DNA from: Prinia subflava
Lineage: Eukaryota > Chordata > Aves > Passeriformes > Cisticolidae
Length of the DNA stretch: 64,000 nt
Assembly: GCF_021018805.1 (NCBI RefSeq)
Contig: NC_086247.1
Span: 138,053,602-138,117,601 of the forward strand
Direction of reading: 5' to 3'
Part shown: piece after piece, positions 58,476-64,000 of the stretch
How the letters are laid out: each line of letters begins with the position of its first letter
Position numbering within the stretch: the first letter of the stretch is position 1
Made by a program: the position numbers and the translations under genes
Notes under the pieces: generated by a model
What the model was told of the DNA's origin: nothing
The model's database searches: none
Seen by the model: only the letters and a program-made list of their open reading frames with translations

Positions 58476-61400
58476 CTGGATGGAGAGGAATCTTGCCTTC
58501 TAACATCAGCTATCACTGAAAAACAAGTACTTAGGTACTATCTCATTAACCTAGCACAAGAGTATAAATGGAGATCTTGGAAGAAAATTTTCCCTGAAAG
58601 CTAAAATGTTAAGTAATCACTTAAAGAAATATGAGAGTACTTTCTTGGTGCCCCAAAATCAATGTGCAAAAAATTCCAGGCAATAAAGCTGCAACGTGTT
58701 CTCAAAAACAGCTCGCTCAGGAACTGCATCCACCCAGAGATGGCATTTGCACCATGTTTGGCTAATTCTGTAAACTAGTAGTAGTACATTTATGTAGGAG
58801 TGATTTCTTTTCTCTGTTATTTTTACATTTTTGAAAGCAAAAGACATTTTATAAAACAGTAGGTGAGATGTTTGCCAGTAACAAAAGATGAGATCATTTC
58901 TTACTGGCACAAAGAAATGGGGAATATGAAGAATTTGTTAAGATGGAGAGTAAGGCAATTGGAAATTTTTTTTACTATCTAAAAGTTGCAGCCAGAATGT
59001 GCAAGCAATTTTTCATGTATATTTTTCCTCACATTATTATAGAGGAGGGTGTAAATTATTACTGTTGAAGCAGAACAGTAACACCCATTGTAAAAAAAAA
59101 TTGTAGAAGCTTATGTAAAATAAAAAAGGTCAATCATACCAGCTAGTCCTTCTGTTAAATAGCAGTTTAGCCAAACAGCTTCATGGTCAATTTGTCAGGC
59201 TGAAAATCAGCAGAAAACAACATAATATTCATCAATTTACTTTTATTGTTAATTAGCTTGCCTTTCTTGCAAAATTTACATATTTTGGCATTCACAAAAG
59301 CTCAGGTCCTACTGTTTGGATGTAAAGGGTTTAACAATGCTTTTATTTCACTTTGTATCAGTACAAAGATACCATTTAGGTGCCTGGAGTTCTTAACAAA
59401 CATTTTTATGCATTTTAATTTCTGGTAATCTGTGGTTGTTTGTTGTTGTATTTTGGGTTTTTTGTGTGTTTGGGGTTTTTTTAAATGGGGAGTAATGCTT
59501 TGTGGAAAGGCAGGGTTTCAGCTCAAGAGATGACGTACATGAGAATGTAAAATGAAGCAGAGGACATGATGAATCTGTTGATGTCTTTTCTTTAAGCAAG
59601 ATTTTATGGAAAAAAATGTTTAAAACCTAATCTTTAGAAAGGAAAGGACTATTGATTTTTCACCCAGTCTCTGATTTCTGTGTTGTGATCTCCTACTTAC
59701 ATCTTGTTTTCTGAGTAATTACTGCTTCAAAAAATGACAGATTATTTGCAGTGAGGATTTTTCAGGCTTGGACATTGTGCAATACATTCTCTTGGGCCTA
59801 GAAATTAAGACACAGAAACTTTTCAAATGGGACTTCATGCAAGGGGCAGAGGTGTGCAAGGGTGTGCATGGGTATGTGGCAAAGAAAGAGCTACTCAAAA
59901 ATCTTCAAAGAAAATAAGGAAGGACAATATTTTGGTTAATGAGTGATAGATCGACAGTATCTGTACAGTTATTTTCTGAACAATGACAATAACAGAGATT
60001 CTGCTGCTCTTTTTTAGAAATGGCTTCCAGATGGGATTCATGTTTTACAGTCCAAGATTGAATGTGATTTAATCAGTTTTTATCGACAAAAAATATAATA
60101 TTTCAGAATATGAACCATGTTACTAGACTTCCCTCTATTTGCAGATGGCCATTTGTTCCCTTTTGTTAATTTCTGTTTACTACTACCCAGAATTTTTGAG
60201 GATTTTTGAATATAATTTGAAAGAAATTACCAGTCTGGTGTAATAACTAGGTGACTGTAACTGTGTCATAGTCGTATTTGGAATACTAGGTTAGAAGATT
60301 GTGATTTTGAAAGATGCAGAAAATTAATTCATTTTCTTTGAAGCATTGGAAAAAATACCATGTCAGGTTATCAGGGACCTTACGATGGTGGTATGTCACT
60401 TCAGTGAAACTTAGGTTGTTTTTCCTGGGTTTGTAGTACTTTAGTGGGAAATAATTATATTCAAAGATTTTTCTTTATAATCCCTACATTATGTTTTTGC
60501 ATCATCAACTTCGATGGCCTCTTCAAGTGATATTTTGCCTTGAAATTTTTAGGAAAAAAAAAAAAAAGCCAAACAACACTGAAAGAGAAATCTTTGGAGA
60601 AAGCTATTCTGAAGCAGGTTTTGTAAAGTATATTAATAAACTTGGAATTGTTTTAAAATGCTGATTTTTACAGGTAGAATCACTGAAGTATTGACTCAAT
60701 GAGCCACCTACCACCTGTATTGGTACAACCCTTACACACAGAAATAATTAATGGCCAATTCTCTTTATTATTGATGCTTCCCTGAGAAAAACAACATATT
60801 TTGCCTGTATTTTTCTAGGGAGATAGAATATCTATGCCTTTTGATGTAGATACAAATATAAAATGCTTTTCCAAGAACTAGTTAATTGTTCTGACCTTAA
60901 TATTTAGGAATTCAGTATTAATGGAAACTACACAATGTCTTTTAAAACTTGCTTATTGATGAGTTGAATTGGCTTTGTGAGTGGATTATAACTACAAAGT
61001 TAATACAGTTTCTGTGCAGCAATCAGAAGAATATAGCAGCCTTTTAAGGCTTCAGTGTAAATCAGGCATTTTAATTTACACTATAAAAATTAATGGAACT
61101 TTAGCAGTGATACTTTTCTCCAAAGCAGTAGACACTAAATTAAAATAAAACAAAGCTAAACAAAACAAAATCAAAGGAAGAATATGTCTCCAAACAAGTG
61201 CGTGCCAAGTGTAATGGACTAAGTGATAACTCTGCAAATTACTCTACATCAGGTGTACCCAGAAACACTTTGCACCTTTGCAATTTTGAAAGGAATTCAA
61301 GTTTCTGGCAAGTAAAAATGAAAATTGAGAATTTTTAAAAAAATGTATGCAAAAAAAAATGCTAGCTACACTTCTTAGTTATAGGTTTAGCTTGTGGTGC

Positions 61401-61753
61401 TAGATATTTACAGTAATTTGATATTAAAAGCAATACTGCAGATAGTGTATCTTGTACTGTATTGAGGACAGCGTTTTTAGCTTTCAAACATAAAACCTTT
61501 GCAAGTGAGTGCTACTGATGTGCTCAAATGCCTTTTGCTTTCTTAGTAGTTTCTATAAATTGCCTCCTTTTTCAAGGGGAAAAAAGGAAAAAGGATTGGG
61601 CTGTTTGTTTTGTGGTGGGAGTGTGAAAAGGAGATTGTTTTAAAATTAGAAATAGAATGTCATAAGTAGTCCCCTGTTATGAATTTCTTTTCCTAGAGAA
61701 AAAATGAGAGTTATTGGTGGAAAGTATTTTGGACTGTAATGTGGGGATATTCA

Positions 61754-61768
61754 TAGAGAGAGAGAGTT
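61754..61768. repeat. GA microsatellite
   Basis: Seven AG units. Confidence 0.85.
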
Positions 61769-62386
61769 TGACTCTTTCTTAAAGAGCAGATCCTCACACG
61801 AGGTGTGAATATGAATGCAAAAATTCACTACATAGTTAGAGAGAAGGTTAAAATACTTCCCAGTTATTCAGCTCCCAGTTATTACTGTGGTAGCTGCATT
61901 TCACTCCTTAGGTAATCACCAATAGTAATTCTGGATAATTCCCTGCATAGTATTTACAAAACTAACATAAAATAAAACTTAAAAAAAAAACCAACCCTAA
62001 AAAAAGGGTATCATTTTCCCCCTGTTATATAATCAGAAAGAAAGCCAAGACTGACATCAGAGCGTTTTCTCTTCTTTGTAGGTCATTTCAAGTCAGAAAT
62101 TCAAGCACCTTGGAGCAATCACTGGTTTTGAAGAGACTGCTTCTATCATTTATGGTGGTACGGTAATATTATATGGGAAAATGTGAAATTGTGAGAGCAG
62201 TGGAGATCAGAATAAAGCCAAATTGCTACAGGGTTTGAGCAGCAATTGGCTGTAAAATTAACGTGGAGCAACAGTTGGATGTTGCAAGGTTGAGCATTTA
62301 TCCAGTGCCTGGTAGAAAAATAATGTATTTATTTAAATTTCTGCTTCATAGTGATTGCACTGTGTGAGCCATTAAACAAAGCAAAA

Positions 62387-62411
62387 TAACAACAAAACAA
62401 AACAAAACAAT
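62387..62411. repeat. AAAAC repeat
   Basis: About four AACAA units in series. Confidence 0.85.
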
Positions 62412-63592
62412 TCTAAGTCCACAGAATATGTTTGATGAATATGACATCTTCATTCAACTTGGATGAAAACGAAGTCCTGCATGGATGAGAAAAGGGATTA
62501 TAGCTCCATTCCAAATAATTTTACAGTAGAACTTGAGTTTGGGGAGGAAAGTTGCCTTTTTATCAAAATTATTTTTATTGAGAGAAGCAGAAATGTGTGT
62601 TGCATATACATGTCTTCTTGCATAGTGTACATTCTGATACAGTTAATTCAGCCAATTTTCTGGTATTGTTCTCAAGATCTGTGCCATGGATATTAGAGTC
62701 CTCCATATGGGTACATTTTTCCTCTGATTTTTTCCGTTTCTTTTTCTGGTAATAACTGTATACATTCAAGTATTTAAATTTAGGATCATTAAGGTTCTTC
62801 TAGAGGATCTGGAGCTCTGCCACAGTTAGGTAGTTATTTTATTGTAGGAGAAGTTGTGTGTAGCTCTTATGCTTTATATTTTAGCTCAAGCAGAGAAAAC
62901 TATCTTGTTTTTAAAACTTTTTACTTTTGTATCCAATTTATGCATAAATTAATATTTCAGCTTATTACAAGAATTGTTGATTTTCAAGAATCCTTCAACT
63001 CTGAATGTAAAATTTGGGGGCTGAAGCAGGCCACTTTTTCAAAATGTATATATGTGTGCTCTGTTTAGATTTGGGAAGAATTACATTGAATAGTTTGAAC
63101 GTAATTTTTTCCTGGAATATCAAGTTAGCATGTACTGCTTTGGTATTGAAAAGGTGGCTCATTATGATGCCAAAAGACTGTCTTACTAGGAAGCTTGAAA
63201 TAATTTCTGAGAGATGAAAAGGGATTCTGTCCCTCCTGGAAAATTGTATATGGTGAAACTTTTGTATCTGCACCCATTTTTATCAATGGACTTCTGTCAT
63301 TGATTTCATGGGAGGAAAGATTTGGTCTATCAACAGCACTGTCCGAAAGCAGGCAATAAAACTTCATTTTTCCAGAGTCTTAAAAATAAAAGTAGGTCCT
63401 GTGACATTCTAAAATATACTTTAGTTATATTAATGACATTTTTCTTCTGAGATTTCAGTGTGAAAGATTTGTGATCTGTTTGGATTTTGGTAGAGCCTTT
63501 CACACTGGAAACAAGGATGCCAAAGGTCAGTAGAAATTAGTCTTAAGAGTCTAAATAAATCTACTACCAATTAGCAGTTTGCTAGTGCTGTC

Positions 63593-63621
63593 AATAAATA
63601 AATAAAATAAATAATAAAAGC
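63593..63621. repeat. AATA repeat
   Basis: ATAAATAAATAAAATAAATA, a tetranucleotide run. Confidence 0.9.
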
Positions 63622-64000
63622 ATATTTGACTATGGCAAGCCTAAACTGATGCACTTTAATGATTCATTTATTGTAGTCTTTTGATGTTCTGCTTCAGTAA
63701 TACCACTGAATTTTAAGCAATGACATTTAAGAATTAAAAATGTTTTATGCCATTCAAATGAATCATGCAGAATAAAATCTGAGGCTCTGAATCTGCACAT
63801 TTTTATGCAAGCAGTCTTTTGCATCTACTACGAGCCGTGCTGTGCTGTATTGCACAGTAAGTCCAGCATAGAAATTGGTGCCAAAGCTGGTTCATGGACT
63901 GGGAGCAGGGTAGCCTATTTGTGCAGTGCTTTGTCAAAGCTAATTTACTTTGCTAAAAGCCAGGGTAAATTAGACAGTGTGCAGCATTAAGCAGTGTGGT

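Larger units (their letters stand above)
55746..64000. other. Intergenic flank upstream of ODAD2
   Basis: No conserved exon was recognised on either strand apart from the zinc-finger-like relic. In human the next gene on this side is MPP7 on the same strand; I saw none of it. Strong isolated plus-strand donors occur at 56785 and 57486, but without a coding frame. The rest is AT-rich with simple repeats. Confidence 0.65.

Overview
The window is vertebrate nuclear DNA, most likely from a bird. It is AT-rich and intron-dominated, has one CpG island, and its interspersed repeats are CR1-type LINEs: two fairly fresh 3' ends plus several very old relics of the kind shared across sauropsids. No prokaryotic features, tRNA, rRNA or CRISPR were seen.

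The one gene supported with confidence is ODAD2 (formerly ARMC4) on the minus strand. It encodes an armadillo-repeat subunit of the outer dynein arm docking complex of motile cilia. Thirteen coding exons can be placed with splice sites and a continuous reading frame, running from a 30-nt microexon at 53692-53721 down to the penultimate exon at 10731-10952. Together they cover about 703 codons: a charged, low-complexity N-terminal part and then nearly the whole armadillo domain. The last exon (about 37 codons in human) was not found and probably lies left of position 1. A CpG island at about 55366-55745 is the probable promoter. It carries an RFX X-box match at 55652-55665, as expected for a ciliary gene. 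The join from the island to the microexon is only tentatively resolved.

Layout: 1-10730 is downstream intron with no exon seen. 10731-38125 holds the nine armadillo exons, separated by introns of 162 bp to about 11 kb, with a CR1 copy at 35612-36546. 38126-49896 is an intron of about 11.8 kb holding a second CR1 copy, a tandem duplication and a set of plus-strand exon-like segments that resemble a major sperm protein (MSP) or ASH-type domain. 49897-53721 holds the four N-terminal exons. 55366-55745 is the CpG island. 55746-64000 is intergenic, with a degraded zinc-finger-like ORF cluster at 57580-58475 (minus).

Points most worth following: the exon ending at 51792 has ATAAGT where the frame demands a GTAAGT donor; the N-terminus appears much shorter than in human; the nested MSP-like segments; and the unidentified zinc-finger-like relic. 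Comparisons with human ODAD2 are from memory of that protein, not from an alignment run.
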